A stretch of DNA of 64,000 nucleotides. Origin: Levilactobacillus wangkuiensis. Its GTDB lineage: Bacteria; Bacillota; Bacilli; Lactobacillales; Lactobacillaceae. Numbering within the stretch: position 1 is the first letter of the stretch; each line of letters starts with the position of its first letter. The DNA lies in assembly GCF_016861605.1 (NCBI RefSeq), contig NZ_BOLM01000008.1:1-64000 (forward strand), read 5' to 3'. Positions 1 through 9,522 of the stretch are shown here, piece after piece. The notes under the pieces were generated by a model. That model ran no database searches and was not told where the DNA came from. It saw nothing but the letters and a program-made list of their open reading frames with translations. The position numbers and the translations under genes were made by a program.

Positions 1-2
1 CA

Positions 3-68
3 CAGGTCTTCAAGAACATGCATCCGGTTATGCTTACGCCTTACTGTCCTGTGTTGCACTTGATTTGA
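3..68 (+). mobile_element. Possible 3' end of an IS30-family transposase, truncated by the window edge
   Basis: The third frame is open from the left edge to TGA at 66-68 and ends in VLHLI, an ending I associate with IS30-family transposases of lactic acid bacteria. The stop is followed at once by GACAATTGGGGG. IS30 elements of this group often have the transposase stop lying inside the terminal inverted repeat. Only 21 codons are visible, so the family call rests on the last few residues and on the flanking bases. Another frame stays open to a TAA at 161-163 with no recognisable product. Low confidence. Confidence 0.35.
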
Positions 69-161
69 CAATTGGGGGTTTTTTGGAAACTTACCGGCTT
101 TTCATAGAGGCGGTTGTGAGGAGGTCTGGGCGACGGCACCACATCGGTCACCTGACTTAAC

Positions 162-209
162 ACAAAAGCACGAGGCCAGGACGTTAATCCTGCACCTCGC
201 GTTTTTTAA
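162..209 (+). terminator. Intrinsic terminator-like hairpin
   Basis: An imperfect stem (CGAGG and AGGA pairing with TCCT and CCTCG around a CGTTAA loop) is followed on the plus strand by GTTTTTT. It would stop transcripts entering from the left, such as one from the IS-like end. Confidence 0.6.
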
Positions 210-312
210 CTATCTTTCCTAACGTAACTGTATCCTCTATTGCTGAAGTTAAGACGTCCCGTCCTAAAGTTGGGGATTGGCCAGACCAGTCGTAACTACC
301 GGAAATGACTCG

Positions 313-515
313 GCCAGTGTGAGTGACCAGAGGTGAATCAAGGTGCCCCGCTGTGTCGATGTTCTTAGCTGAGTGCTTTATTCTCAGCTTAGAACATGAG
401 GCGACCTTGGAAACTCGCGACCTTCAGCGAGGTTTCAAGGCGAGGTGGAAGACCGCTTCTCAGGCTGGAACCGTCCTCCATAGCGGGGTACCTTGAATTC
501 ACCGCCGGGAACGGA
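313..515 (-). repeat. Structured intergenic repeat, subfamily B, copy 1
   Basis: Read on the minus strand, this copy has the four-stem layout of the family. The closing stem pairs GGTGAATTCAAGGT with ACCTTGATTCACC. A second arm carries TTCCAGCC and GCGGTCTTCC. A third hairpin, CCTTGAAACCTCGC with GCGAGTTTCCAAGG, is strong. The fourth pairs GTTCT and AGCTGAG with CTCAGCT and AGAAC, leaving a single A opposite A. GCTATGG after the closing stem can pair with the CGACACAGC segment. It lies downstream of the CoA-disulfide reductase gene and upstream of nothing obvious. The rest of the first 535 bases shows no gene. Confidence 0.75.
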
Positions 516-535
516 CGCACGCCACCTGATTTTCG

Positions 536-2188
536 CTAGTCGTACAGGAGCTCGTCAGGCCGGACTGTGTGATACAGCGAAAAGCCTCCATCCAAATTAA
601 CCACATCAAACCCATGCTGCTTCAAAATCCGCTCGGCCACGTAACTCCGGTGACCACTCTGACAGCTGACAATGTATGGTTGCTGTGGATCTAATTCGCT
701 TAACCGGTCACGCAATTGGTCAAGCGGAATGTTTCGTGATTCCGGGAAATACCCCTGCGCCAATTCATCCGGATTTCGCACGTCGATCAGCTGACGACCG
801 GCCACCTCATTTTCCTTGAGCGCAGACCACTGAATGTTATCGCTGAAACCCTCAACCACGTTTAACGCGGCGTACCCCAGCAGGTTCACGGGGTCCTTGG
901 CCGACCCAAACGGTGGCGCATAGGACAATTCCAACTCCGGTAGGTCTGCGACCGTCAGGTGTCCCTTGATGGCCGTGGCCAAAACGTCGATGCGCTTGTC
1001 CACCCCATCCGGCCCAACCCCCTGGGCGCCGTAAATTTCGCCGCTATCCGGGGCAAAGAGGAGTTTTAATAAGAGAGACTGGCTACCGGGGAAGTAGCTG
1101 GCGTGATTGTCTTCTCGCACGTGAACTGCCCGGAAAGGTCGACCTTGATTGCGTAGGTCGGCTTCGTTCAACCCGGTCATTGCCGCAGTCTGATCGAACA
1201 CCCGCACGATGGCCGTGCCGATGCTTCCGCGGTTCCGCCGGGGATGGCCGGCCACGTTATCTGCCACCTGACGACCCTGCCGATTGGCCGGCGACGCCAA
1301 TGAAATGAGCGCGTCCTGTCCGGTCAGTTGTTGCTTGACCAAGATGGCATCCCCCACCGCATAAACGTCAGCGGCGCTGGTTTGATAATAATCGTCAACC
1401 ACGATGCCGCCGTGATCGCCCAAGGTGATACCGCTGCCGGCAAGGAAGTCCGTGGCCGGCCGTACACCGACCGTCAGCAACGTCAGGTCCGTTTGCAGTT
1501 CGGTCTCATCATCCAAAATCAGTGTCCGGCCCGCGTGGCGAAATCCCTGGACCGCGTGGCCGGTGATGACCCGGACATCATGGGCAACGAGTGCCTGCTG
1601 AACGCCGGCTGCCATTTCCTCATCCAATGGTGGCAAGAGGTGTTGGTGCTGTTCCACGATGGTCACGGTCAAGCCCCGTTGACGCAAGGCCTCGGCCATT
1701 TCCAAGCCAATAAAGCCGCCGCCCACCAGCGTGACGCGCTGAGCGGCCGTATCGTTGAGTTGCGCCATGATTTGGTCTAAATCGGGAATGTTGCGCAGAA
1801 CCCAGACATTTTTCGCAGCGGTCAACCCGGCTAACTCGGGCACGACCGGCACGGCTCCGGGCGCCAAAATCAGACGGTCATAGGATTCGACCGTTTCTTG
1901 TCCTTGGCTGACCACGGTCACCGTATGCTGCGCTGGACTAACGGCCGTCACCCGATGACTCGTTCTCACGTCGATACCGAATCGTTGCTGTAGCTTAGCG
2001 GGCGTCTGTACCAGGAGATCTTCCCGGTCACTGATTTCACCGGATAGATAAAATGGCAGGCCACAGGTAGCGTACGACACGTAGGGCCCCTGTTCCAGCA
2101 CCACGATTTCCGCCGTCTCATCCAGCCGACGTAGCCGCGCGGCAGCGGCCATACCACCAGCCACGCCCCCAACAATCACAAATTTCAT
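536..2188 (-). CDS. CoA-disulfide reductase-like flavoprotein fused to a C-terminal rhodanese domain
   Basis: This is a 550-residue pyridine nucleotide-disulfide oxidoreductase. The N-terminal FAD motif GGVAGGMAAAA is at residues 7-17. A single redox cysteine (Cys42, in YATCGLP) is typical of CoA-disulfide and persulfide reductases rather than the CxxxxC enzymes. An NAD(P)H Rossmann segment (LVGGGFIGLEMAE) lies mid-protein. The last 100 or so residues form a rhodanese domain with active-site Cys509 in VSCQSGHR. The fusion suggests NAD(P)H-dependent reduction of CoA disulfide or polysulfide with sulfane sulfur handling in the cytosol. The frame is open 55 codons further upstream, but ATG at 2188 follows AAAGGAG and begins the dinucleotide fold. 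It stands alone; the exact substrate is inferred from the family. Confidence 0.88.
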   Translation of the reverse strand: MKFVIVGGVAGGMAAAARLRRLDETAEIVVLEQGPYVSYATCGLPFYLSGEISDREDLLVQTPAKLQQRFGIDVRTSHRVTAVSPAQHTVTVVSQGQETVESYDRLILAPGAVPVVPELAGLTAAKNVWVLRNIPDLDQIMAQLNDTAAQRVTLVGGGFIGLEMAEALRQRGLTVTIVEQHQHLLPPLDEEMAAGVQQALVAHDVRVITGHAVQGFRHAGRTLILDDETELQTDLTLLTVGVRPATDFLAGSGITLGDHGGIVVDDYYQTSAADVYAVGDAILVKQQLTGQDALISLASPANRQGRQVADNVAGHPRRNRGSIGTAIVRVFDQTAAMTGLNEADLRNQGRPFRAVHVREDNHASYFPGSQSLLLKLLFAPDSGEIYGAQGVGPDGVDKRIDVLATAIKGHLTVADLPELELSYAPPFGSAKDPVNLLGYAALNVVEGFSDNIQWSALKENEVAGRQLIDVRNPDELAQGYFPESRNIPLDQLRDRLSELDPQQPYIVSCQSGHRSYVAERILKQHGFDVVNLDGGFSLYHTVRPDELLYD

Positions 2189-2288
2189 ATCCAAGCTCCT
2201 TTCGAGATACCCCCGTAGGTATGTAACTTCTTTCAGTATAGCCGACCCGTGATTGGGCGCAACTATTTTGCCAATAAGTGTAAAAGAA

Positions 2289-2320
2289 AAGCCGGCAAAC
2301 GATTTCCGTTTACCGACTTC
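2289..2320 (-). terminator. Terminator of the DUF308 gene
   Basis: On the minus strand AGTCGGTAAACGG and CGTTTGCCGGCT pair around a short loop and are followed by TTTTCTTTTA. It starts just past the stop codon of the upstream minus-strand gene. Confidence 0.8.
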
Positions 2321-2327
2321 ACTATAA

Positions 2328-2873
2328 TTAGGAACGACTGCGCGCAATGGCAATCCAAATGGCGTTCACGCCAAAAACCGCAAAGAAGAACGCAATCAAT
2401 ACGTTCAGGGATAAGGCGGCAGCAATTGGGTGAATGAAGAGCATGATGCCGACGATTAAGGTCACAACATCTAACACGACCGACAGCCAGAACCAAACGC
2501 CCCCAAAATCTCGAAGGTGACTGGCGACCAGCAACCGTTCAATGGAGTCAAAAATAAACCACAGGGCAAATAAATAACCCAGCGTCACGATGGCACTGTT
2601 CATATCAAAGAAGAACACCACCGCAATCAGAATATCCAGGACACCAAAAACTAACGCAAAGTTAGCCCGTAATCCGGTTGCATCATGCAATTTTTTATAA
2701 CCCGCAATCGTGGTCAACCCACTCAGCAGTGCCATGAAGGCAAAAATAATGGCTAATCCGGTTAGCCCGATCTTAGGTGAGCGCATTAAGCCAAACGCGG
2801 CAACGATGAATAGAATACCGAGAATGAACTCGCCCCAGTCAAAACCCCAACGGGATCGATTCATATTAAACAT
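2328..2873 (-). CDS. DUF308 (HdeD-like) multi-pass membrane protein
   Basis: This 181-residue protein has five to six hydrophobic segments in paired hairpins, such as FILGILFIVAAFGLM and LIVGIMLFIHPIAAALSL. That repeated layout is the hallmark of DUF308/HdeD family inner-membrane proteins. Its function is not known with certainty; the E. coli relative is tied to acid resistance. I chose ATG 2873 because GAGGAG sits nine bases upstream. A longer frame begins at 2924 but has no better ribosome site. It is monocistronic, with its own terminator at 2289-2320. Confidence 0.8.
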   Translation of the reverse strand: MFNMNRSRWGFDWGEFILGILFIVAAFGLMRSPKIGLTGLAIIFAFMALLSGLTTIAGYKKLHDATGLRANFALVFGVLDILIAVVFFFDMNSAIVTLGYLFALWFIFDSIERLLVASHLRDFGGVWFWLSVVLDVVTLIVGIMLFIHPIAAALSLNVLIAFFFAVFGVNAIWIAIARSRS

Positions 2874-3039
2874 AGTCTGCATCTCCTCACAATTCCGGCC
2901 AAGTGGCGACCGGCTTTCAATCATTGTACTGGTTTTTCAGTCCGTCGACAAGTTCTACCCGCACCCAAATGCCGGGCAAACCGTGAACGGTCAACGTTAC
3001 CCCATTTTGTAACATTTTGATGACTAACCGACCGGATCA

Positions 3040-3088
3040 AAAAAGCAGCAAGCACCGCGCACAAAGGCGTGGGCACTCGCTGCTACTG
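3040..3088 (-). terminator. Terminator of uvrA
   Basis: On the minus strand AGCAGCGAGTGCCCACGCC pairs with the GCGGTGCTTGCTGCT side around a short loop and runs into TTTTTTGATCC, 13 bases or more after the uvrA stop. Confidence 0.85.
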
Positions 3089-3100
3089 ATTGGCATTTCG

Positions 3101-5953
3101 TTAAGCTTGATCTTCTTTGGTCCGGGCGGTGTCGCGTTCCAGTACCGGCTTCAGGTATTGACCCGTATAGCTCTCGCTGACCTCGGCCAGTTCTTCAGGC
3201 GTTCCAGTCGCAACCACGTTACCACCGGCTTCCCCACCTTCAGGACCCAAGTCGATCAGGTGATCGGCCGTCTTGATGACGTCCAGGTTATGTTCGATAA
3301 CCAACACCGTGTTGCCCTTATCGACCAGACGATGAAGCACGACTAACAGGCGTTTGATATCATCGCTATGCAACCCCGTTGTCGGTTCGTCCAGGATGTA
3401 GAAGTTCTTCCCGTTCTGTTGTTTGTGCAGTTCGGAAGCTAACTTCATCCGTTGGGCTTCCCCACCAGACAATGTGGTGGCGGGTTGGCCTAATTTAACG
3501 TAACCCAAACCAACGTCCTGAATCGTCTGTAGCTTCCGGGTAATCTTAGGAATGGCATCGAAGAACTTCAGGGCTTCACTGACCGTCATGTTCAAGACGT
3601 CAGAGATATTCTTCCCCTTGTATTCGACTTCCAGCGTTTCGGAATTGTACCGCGTCCCATGACAAACCTCACAAGGCACGTAGACGTCGGGCAGGAAGTT
3701 CATTTCAATCTTCAAAATCCCATCACCGTGGCAGGCTTCACACCGGCCACCCTTGGTGTTGAAACTGAACCGGCCCTTTTGATAGCCCCGCAACTTGGCA
3801 TCGTTGGTCTGTGCAAAGAGTGTCCGCACGTCGTCAAAGACCCCGGTATAGGTCGCCGGGTTACTCCGCGGCGTTCGGCCAATGGGACTCTGGTCGATAT
3901 CCACCAATCGTTCAATGTTTTTGACCCCGGCGATGCTCTTGTACTTACCGGGCTTCTCAGAGTTGTGATTCAACTTCTGCGCCAGGGCACGCTTCAGAAT
4001 TGTGTTGACCAGCGTGGACTTCCCAGAACCAGAGACCCCGGTCACCACGACAAATTCACCCAATGGGAAGTCGACCGTGATATCCTTCAGGTTGTTTTCA
4101 GCTGCACCGGTAATTTCGATGGACTTACCGTTGCCCGTGCGCCGTTCCAAAGGTACCGGAATGTACTGCTTACCGGCTAAATACTGACCCGTCAACGATT
4201 TCCGCGAACGCATGACCTGCTTGGGGGTGCCGGCAGCCATCACGTGGCCCCCGTTTTCACCCGCACCGGGGCCAATATCCACGATGTAATCGGCGGCACG
4301 CATGGTATCCTCATCATGCTCAACGACGATCAGGGTATTCCCCAAATCACGCATCTGCTTGAGGGAGGCAATCAGCCGATCGTTGTCCCGTTGGTGCAGC
4401 CCAATTGAGGGTTCATCTAAGATGTAGAGCACCCCGGACAGGTTCGAACCAATCTGTGTGGCCAACCGAATCCGTTGGGCTTCCCCACCGGACAGGGTCC
4501 GTGCCGAACGACTGAGCGTGAGGTAATCCAATCCCACGTTCCGTAAGAACGTCAGCCGGTCCCGAATTTCCTTCAAGATGGGTTGGGCGATGACTTGGTC
4601 TTGTTCCCCAAAGGACAGGTCTTGGAAGAAGGCCAGTTCCTTTTCAACGGGTAATTCAGAGACCTCACCGATGTGTTGGTGATTGATTTTGACACTCAGA
4701 GCTTGGCGGTTCAACCGAAAGCCGTGGCAAGTCTGGCAAGTCAATTCGGTCATGTACTTGCGCATCACATCACGGGTGAAGTCACTGTTGGTTTCGTGGT
4801 AACGCCGGTCGATGTTCGGGATGACCCCTTCAAATGCAACATCCACGTCACGCACGCCACCAAAATCATTTTCGTAATGGAAATGGAATTCCTTACCTTG
4901 TGATCCATAGAGCACCAGGGCTTGGTCGTTCTTGGAGAGCTTTTCAAATGGGGTATCCATGTCCACACCAAAAGCGTCACAAGCCTGTTCTAACAAGGCT
5001 GGGTAGTACTGTGAGCTGATGGGATTCCAGGGTTCCAAGGCCCCTTCGCGCAGTGTCTTGGTTCTGTCGGGAACGACCAGATCCAGGTCGACCTCCAGCT
5101 TGACCCCTAACCCATCACAATCCGGGCAGGCCCCAAATGGTGCGTTGAAGGAGAACAGCCGGGGTTCGAGTTCCCCCACCGTAAACCCACAGACTGGGCA
5201 GGCGTAGTGTTCAGAGAAAATCATCGGCTCACCGTCGATCAGGTCGGCGATGGCATAGCCACCACTCAGGCGCAGGGCAGCTTCAAATGAGTCAAACAGC
5301 CGGGAACGAATCCCCTTCTTGACCACGACCCGATCGATGACGATGGCAATATCGTGGTTTTGATTCTTGTTCAGTTCGGGAACTTCAGACAGGTCCATGG
5401 TTTCACCATCTACCCGCACCCGCACGAAGCCTTCGCGTTGAATCTTTTCAAAAATTTTCTTATGCTGACCCTTCTTACCCCGGACAATGGGGGATAAGAT
5501 CTGCATCTTCGTCCGTTCAGGCAAGGCCAGGACTTGATCGACCATCTGCTCAACACTCTGGCTGGTAATCTTGGTACCGTCGTTGGGACAGATAGGTGTC
5601 CCGACCCGGGCCCACAGCAGGCGCAGGTAGTCATTGATTTCGGTAACCGTCCCAACCGTCGACCGCGGGTTCTTTGAGGTCGTCTTTTGGTCAATGGAAA
5701 TGGCCGGACTGAGCCCATCAATGGAATCGACGTCTGGCTTGTCCATCTGTCCCAGGAATTGCCGAGCATACGATGACAGACTCTCAACGTAACGGCGTTG
5801 GCCTTCCGCGTACAGGGTGTCAAACGCCAATGAACTCTTCCCGGAACCGGAAAGACCACTGATGACGACCAATTTATTCTTAGGAATCGTCACGTCAATA
5901 TCCTTTAAGTTATGGGCCCGCGCCCCGTGAATCACGATTTTATCGTTTGCCAA
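3101..5953 (-). CDS. uvrA: Excinuclease ABC subunit A
   Basis: This is the 950-residue damage-recognition ATPase of nucleotide excision repair, of normal family length. It has two ABC modules. The first Walker A (GLSGSGKS) is at residues 33-40, and a second (GVSGSGKST) lies past the middle. Both have LSGGEAQR signatures. CxxC zinc-binding pairs (CPVCGF with CPDCDG; CEACHG with CEVCHG) are present. The start is TTG at 5953, with GAGGAG nine bases upstream. It lies 20 bases after the uvrB stop on the same strand and is expected to be co-transcribed with it. UvrA loads UvrB at lesions, so the pairing fits. Confidence 0.98.
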   Translation of the reverse strand: MANDKIVIHGARAHNLKDIDVTIPKNKLVVISGLSGSGKSSLAFDTLYAEGQRRYVESLSSYARQFLGQMDKPDVDSIDGLSPAISIDQKTTSKNPRSTVGTVTEINDYLRLLWARVGTPICPNDGTKITSQSVEQMVDQVLALPERTKMQILSPIVRGKKGQHKKIFEKIQREGFVRVRVDGETMDLSEVPELNKNQNHDIAIVIDRVVVKKGIRSRLFDSFEAALRLSGGYAIADLIDGEPMIFSEHYACPVCGFTVGELEPRLFSFNAPFGACPDCDGLGVKLEVDLDLVVPDRTKTLREGALEPWNPISSQYYPALLEQACDAFGVDMDTPFEKLSKNDQALVLYGSQGKEFHFHYENDFGGVRDVDVAFEGVIPNIDRRYHETNSDFTRDVMRKYMTELTCQTCHGFRLNRQALSVKINHQHIGEVSELPVEKELAFFQDLSFGEQDQVIAQPILKEIRDRLTFLRNVGLDYLTLSRSARTLSGGEAQRIRLATQIGSNLSGVLYILDEPSIGLHQRDNDRLIASLKQMRDLGNTLIVVEHDEDTMRAADYIVDIGPGAGENGGHVMAAGTPKQVMRSRKSLTGQYLAGKQYIPVPLERRTGNGKSIEITGAAENNLKDITVDFPLGEFVVVTGVSGSGKSTLVNTILKRALAQKLNHNSEKPGKYKSIAGVKNIERLVDIDQSPIGRTPRSNPATYTGVFDDVRTLFAQTNDAKLRGYQKGRFSFNTKGGRCEACHGDGILKIEMNFLPDVYVPCEVCHGTRYNSETLEVEYKGKNISDVLNMTVSEALKFFDAIPKITRKLQTIQDVGLGYVKLGQPATTLSGGEAQRMKLASELHKQQNGKNFYILDEPTTGLHSDDIKRLLVVLHRLVDKGNTVLVIEHNLDVIKTADHLIDLGPEGGEAGGNVVATGTPEELAEVSESYTGQYLKPVLERDTARTKEDQA

Positions 5954-5973
5954 ATTGAAATCTCCTCACTAAC

Positions 5974-7980
5974 CTAATCACCGATCTCAGTCTTCATGTC
6001 CATGATGGTATCCCGTAACGATGCGGCTTGCTCAAAGTCGAGCTTCTTAGCAGCGGCACGCATCTCGTCTTCCAACCGAACAATCAGTTTTTCTTGATCT
6101 TCCTTGGTCATATCTTCAAAGTCGCTGGCCACGAAGTCATCCTTCTCGTCAGCGTTATCGTTCTTCTTCGTGACCGCAATCAAGTCACGAATTGGTTTAA
6201 TAATGGTGGTTGGGGTAATCCCATGCTTCTTGTTATATGCAATCTGAACTTTCCGCCGCCGAGCCGTCTCATCCATCGCGGCCTGCATGGATTCCGTCAC
6301 CTTATCGGCATACAAAATAACGTGCCCGTGGGAGTTCCGTGCGGCCCGGCCGATCGTTTGAATCAGCGACCGTTCGTTACGCAAGAAACCTTCTTTGTCG
6401 GCATCCAAAATCGCAATCAGCGAAACTTCTGGGATATCGATGCCTTCCCGCAACAGGTTGATGCCGACTAACACGTCGTACTTACCCAGTCGCAGGTCCC
6501 GCATGATTTCGGTCCGTTCCAGCGTCTTGATATCCGAGTGTAAATAAGCCACCTTGATGCCCAGATCCTTCAGGTAATCCGTCAGGTCTTCAGACATCTT
6601 CTTAGTCAAGGTCGTCACAAATGTCCGCTCGTTCTTCTCAACCCGCGCGTTGATTTCACCCACCAGGTCATCCATTTGACCCATGATTGGCCGGACCTCA
6701 ATGGTCGGATCCAACAAACCGGTTGGCCGAATAATCTGTTGCACGACGTGGTCGGTCTGCTCTTGTTCATACGGTCCTGGCGTGGCTGACATGTAAACGA
6801 CCTGGTTGATGTGCTGTTCCACTTCGTTGAGCTTCAATGGTCGGTTGTCCAGTGCACTTGGCAGCCGGAAACCGTAGTCCACCAGCTGTTGCTTCCGGGC
6901 ACGGTCCCCGTTGTACATTCCCCGAACTTGGGGCATGGTGACGTGAGATTCGTCGACGACCATCAAGAAGTCCTTGGGGAAGAAGTCCAGCAACGTGTAT
7001 GGCGGTTCCCCTTCCTTACGACCGTCCATCCAGCGTGAGTAGTTTTCAATCCCACTGGTGTAACCCATTTCCCGCATCATTTCGAGGTCATACGTGGTCC
7101 GTTGCTTCAGCCGTTGGGCCTCCAGCAACTTACCGCCATTTTCTAGCTCCGCGACCCGGTCCTTGAGCTCGCCTTCGATGCCCGCCGTGGCCTTCGCCAT
7201 GATGTCATCGTTGGTCATAAAGTGGGTCGCCGGGAAGATGGCTACGTGTTCGCGGTCACCCACGATTTCGCCGGTCAGGGCATCCACCTCACGAATCCGG
7301 TCGATCTCATCGCCAAAGAATTCGATTCGTAACGCCCGTTCGTCCCGTGATGCTGGGAAAATTTCAACGACATCCCCGTGAACCCGGAACCGGCCCCGCT
7401 GGAAGTCGTAGTCATTGCGTTCAAATTGAATATTCACTAATTTGCGTAACAGGGCGTCCCGTTCAATCTCTTGGCCGACCCGCAAGGAAACCACGTGGTT
7501 CTTGTACTCGGTCGGATCACCCAACCCAAAGATAGACGATACGGAAGCCACGACAATCACATCGTTGCGCTCCAGTAACGAACTCGTGGCCGAGTGCCGG
7601 AGTTTATCGATTTCATCATTAATGGATGAATCCTTTTCGATATAGGTATCACTCGAGGGCACATAAGCTTCCGGTTGATAATAATCATAATAACTAACAA
7701 AATATTCCACCGCGTTGTTGGGGAAAAACTGTTTGAATTCCCCGTAGAGCTGTCCCGCTAACGTTTTGTTGTGGGACAACACCAGTGTCGGCTTGTTCAC
7801 ATTTTTAATCACGTTAGAAATGGTAAACGTCTTCCCGGTCCCGGTGGCCCCCAATAGAATCTGGGCCTTTTCACCAGACTCGATGCCCTGGGTCAACTTG
7901 CTAATGGCCTCGGGCTGATCCCCGGTAGGTTGATACTTGGACACCAAATCAAACTTACGGTCCGTTTGTCGATCGATCAT
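5974..7980 (-). CDS. uvrB: Excinuclease ABC subunit B
   Basis: This 668-residue helicase-like subunit receives damaged DNA from UvrA and recruits UvrC. The Walker A motif GATGTGKT is at residues 44-51. The tyrosine-rich beta hairpin ([12 protein letters not shown]) follows, with DESH and the late helicase motifs QTIGRAARN. The C-terminal UVR motif ([17 protein letters not shown]) contacts UvrC. ATG 7980 follows AGGGAGG. The reading frame continues 48 codons upstream, but that part is low-complexity leader with no homology. It heads the uvrB-uvrA operon, preceded by a roughly 180-base leader and a LexA-like box at 8177-8190, which suggests SOS control. Confidence 0.98.
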   Translation of the reverse strand: MIDRQTDRKFDLVSKYQPTGDQPEAISKLTQGIESGEKAQILLGATGTGKTFTISNVIKNVNKPTLVLSHNKTLAGQLYGEFKQFFPNNAVEYFVSYYDYYQPEAYVPSSDTYIEKDSSINDEIDKLRHSATSSLLERNDVIVVASVSSIFGLGDPTEYKNHVVSLRVGQEIERDALLRKLVNIQFERNDYDFQRGRFRVHGDVVEIFPASRDERALRIEFFGDEIDRIREVDALTGEIVGDREHVAIFPATHFMTNDDIMAKATAGIEGELKDRVAELENGGKLLEAQRLKQRTTYDLEMMREMGYTSGIENYSRWMDGRKEGEPPYTLLDFFPKDFLMVVDESHVTMPQVRGMYNGDRARKQQLVDYGFRLPSALDNRPLKLNEVEQHINQVVYMSATPGPYEQEQTDHVVQQIIRPTGLLDPTIEVRPIMGQMDDLVGEINARVEKNERTFVTTLTKKMSEDLTDYLKDLGIKVAYLHSDIKTLERTEIMRDLRLGKYDVLVGINLLREGIDIPEVSLIAILDADKEGFLRNERSLIQTIGRAARNSHGHVILYADKVTESMQAAMDETARRRKVQIAYNKKHGITPTTIIKPIRDLIAVTKKNDNADEKDDFVASDFEDMTKEDQEKLIVRLEDEMRAAAKKLDFEQAASLRDTIMDMKTEIGD

Positions 7981-8164
7981 GAATGGTAACCTCCCTGCTA
8001 CTGTTATTTTCACTGCGCTGGCTGAAAGTCTGGCCTGTTCCCAGTCCCGCTTTCCTCGACGCCACGCCGCAGTTTCGTTCGTTGTCAGGCCCTGCCAGAC
8101 TGGCAGAAATGCCTGCAATCGCAAAAAGAGTCTGGACGTAAATCCAAACTCATTACGCTAAAAT

Positions 8165-8190
8165 ATTTTACCATACCGAACATACTTTCG
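8165..8190 (-). promoter_or_regulatory. Likely SOS-controlled promoter of uvrBA: LexA-like box and extended -10
   Basis: CGAACATACTTTCG (8177-8190) matches the Gram-positive LexA box CGAAC-N4-GTTCG with one mismatch. On the minus strand an extended -10, TGG followed by TAAAAT (8165-8170), lies seven bases downstream. A LexA box between the -35 and -10 is the usual SOS arrangement. The -35 is weak. Confidence 0.55.
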
Positions 8191-8207
8191 CCAGTTTGGC
8201 GACCTAC

Positions 8208-8729
8208 TTAAAATTTATCCTGGTAAATCGTCACGTTGGCGACCCGGTCACCCTTCACGAGCGCGGTCGTCTGCATCGCAGCTAACCCACGGTCTTCCCA
8301 GAACTGCTTCATTTGCCGGTCGCCCATGAAGACACTCAACTGGAGCTGAACTGCCCCAGCGGCCTTCAACGTCTCGACCAGACTCGCATAATAGGCAGCG
8401 GATTGTTCCGTGGTGACCGTCTTAGCCGGTAGCCACATGCCTAGCCAGACCAGACTTGGCAGTGGGTAATCGATGATCAGATCGACCAGCACCCGCAACT
8501 CGCCATCCTGAAAAATCCCCAGGTAGGCCTTCTGCTCCGGCTGCGCGTTCAGTGGAATGTCTGTCACGTCTTGAATGGCCTCCTGGCGCGTCACGGGATG
8601 GTCCTGGAAGTGGGCAAAGTATTCCGGATGACTGGCCTGAAACTGGTAGATCAGCGCGTCATCGTCATGCGTTAACGGCCGCACACCGGCGCCGCCCAGT
8701 CGTTGATTCCAAACTTCTGCTAATTTCAT
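8208..8729 (-). CDS. GNAT-like acetyltransferase domain protein
   Basis: This 173-residue soluble protein begins VRPLTHDDDALIYQF and has a central strand segment (YLGIFQDGELRVLVDLI). A later stretch (VETLKAAGAVQLQLSVFMG) leads into FWEDRGLAAMQ, which resembles the FYEKxGF region of GNAT N-acetyltransferases. The acetyl-CoA loop is not clear, so it may be divergent. The substrate is unknown. Its ATG overlaps the stop of the upstream HD-domain gene by four bases (ATGA), which suggests translational coupling and a shared transcript. Confidence 0.6.
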   Translation of the reverse strand: MKLAEVWNQRLGGAGVRPLTHDDDALIYQFQASHPEYFAHFQDHPVTRQEAIQDVTDIPLNAQPEQKAYLGIFQDGELRVLVDLIIDYPLPSLVWLGMWLPAKTVTTEQSAAYYASLVETLKAAGAVQLQLSVFMGDRQMKQFWEDRGLAAMQTTALVKGDRVANVTIYQDKF

Positions 8730-9367
8730 TGCGCGTTATCCTCCAGTAATTTATCCGTCAACTGCGCCAACTTCTGCCGGTCGCTAAAGTCCGCCGCTAA
8801 CATTTCTGGTAATACCTCGGCCAAGAAATACTGGACGCAGGCCATCTGATTGAATGTCAAAATCGTACTCAGGCTTTCCCGGTAAATTTCGGTGAAGACG
8901 GGTTCCGGATTGCCCTTTTGAATTTCGCCAAAGGATTCGTACAGCAAGTCCACCTTGTCGGCCACGGAGAGAATCTGGCCCTCCAACGTGTCATCCTTCC
9001 CTTCACCTAAGCGGCGGGTATAGGCGGCCTGGAACTGTTTGGGAATTTCATTTTGAATGAAGTTGGCCGTCAACGACGTCTCCACGTCGGCTAGCATCTG
9101 GCGTAACTGGGGTGTCGCATACTTCACGGGCGTCTTGATGTCGCCAATAAATCGCTCGGTGTAATCGTGATTCAAGGCCTTCTCGTACAACAAGCGCCAG
9201 TTGATGTCATTTCCAGCTTGCTCTTCCACATCGCCTAAGAATTGCGCGACTTCCGCCACTTTAAACGAGTGTGCGGCCACGGAGTGTTGCTCAAATTTAA
9301 AGTATCCCGGTGCCCGGTCGATTGTTTCCAAGTCACTCAAGCTTTGCAAAAATTGATTCATGCCCAT
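8726..9367 (-). CDS. HD-domain phosphohydrolase, YfbR-like
   Basis: This 213-residue protein has the metal-binding HD signature: His33 (VAAHSFKVAE) and His67-Asp68 (ALNHDYTE), with a later Asp in ILSVADKVDLLYE. The pattern resembles YfbR-type 5'-deoxynucleotidases, which hydrolyse dNMPs; that activity is inferred. ATG 9367 has GAAGGGA close upstream. A second ATG at 9361 is equally possible. It is the first gene of a two-gene unit with the GNAT-like protein. Confidence 0.75.
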   Translation of the reverse strand: MGMNQFLQSLSDLETIDRAPGYFKFEQHSVAAHSFKVAEVAQFLGDVEEQAGNDINWRLLYEKALNHDYTERFIGDIKTPVKYATPQLRQMLADVETSLTANFIQNEIPKQFQAAYTRRLGEGKDDTLEGQILSVADKVDLLYESFGEIQKGNPEPVFTEIYRESLSTILTFNQMACVQYFLAEVLPEMLAADFSDRQKLAQLTDKLLEDNAQ

Positions 9368-9473
9368 AGTTCCCTTCAGCTCCCTCAAGTTAGTGATTGC
9401 CGTTGGAGCGGTCCCCAACATATTCTAAAGTTAGCTTACCACTCTTTTCGGTTTCAATTCACCTATTAGCCCA

Positions 9474-9511
9474 ATAAAAAACGGGACTCACCCGCAAAGG
9501 CGTTCCCGTTT
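9474..9511 (-). terminator. Terminator of trxB
   Basis: On the minus strand AACGGGAACGCC and GGTGAGTCCCGTT form a stem followed by TTTTTATTGGG, just downstream of the trxB stop. Confidence 0.85.
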
Positions 9512-9522
9512 CTAATCACACA

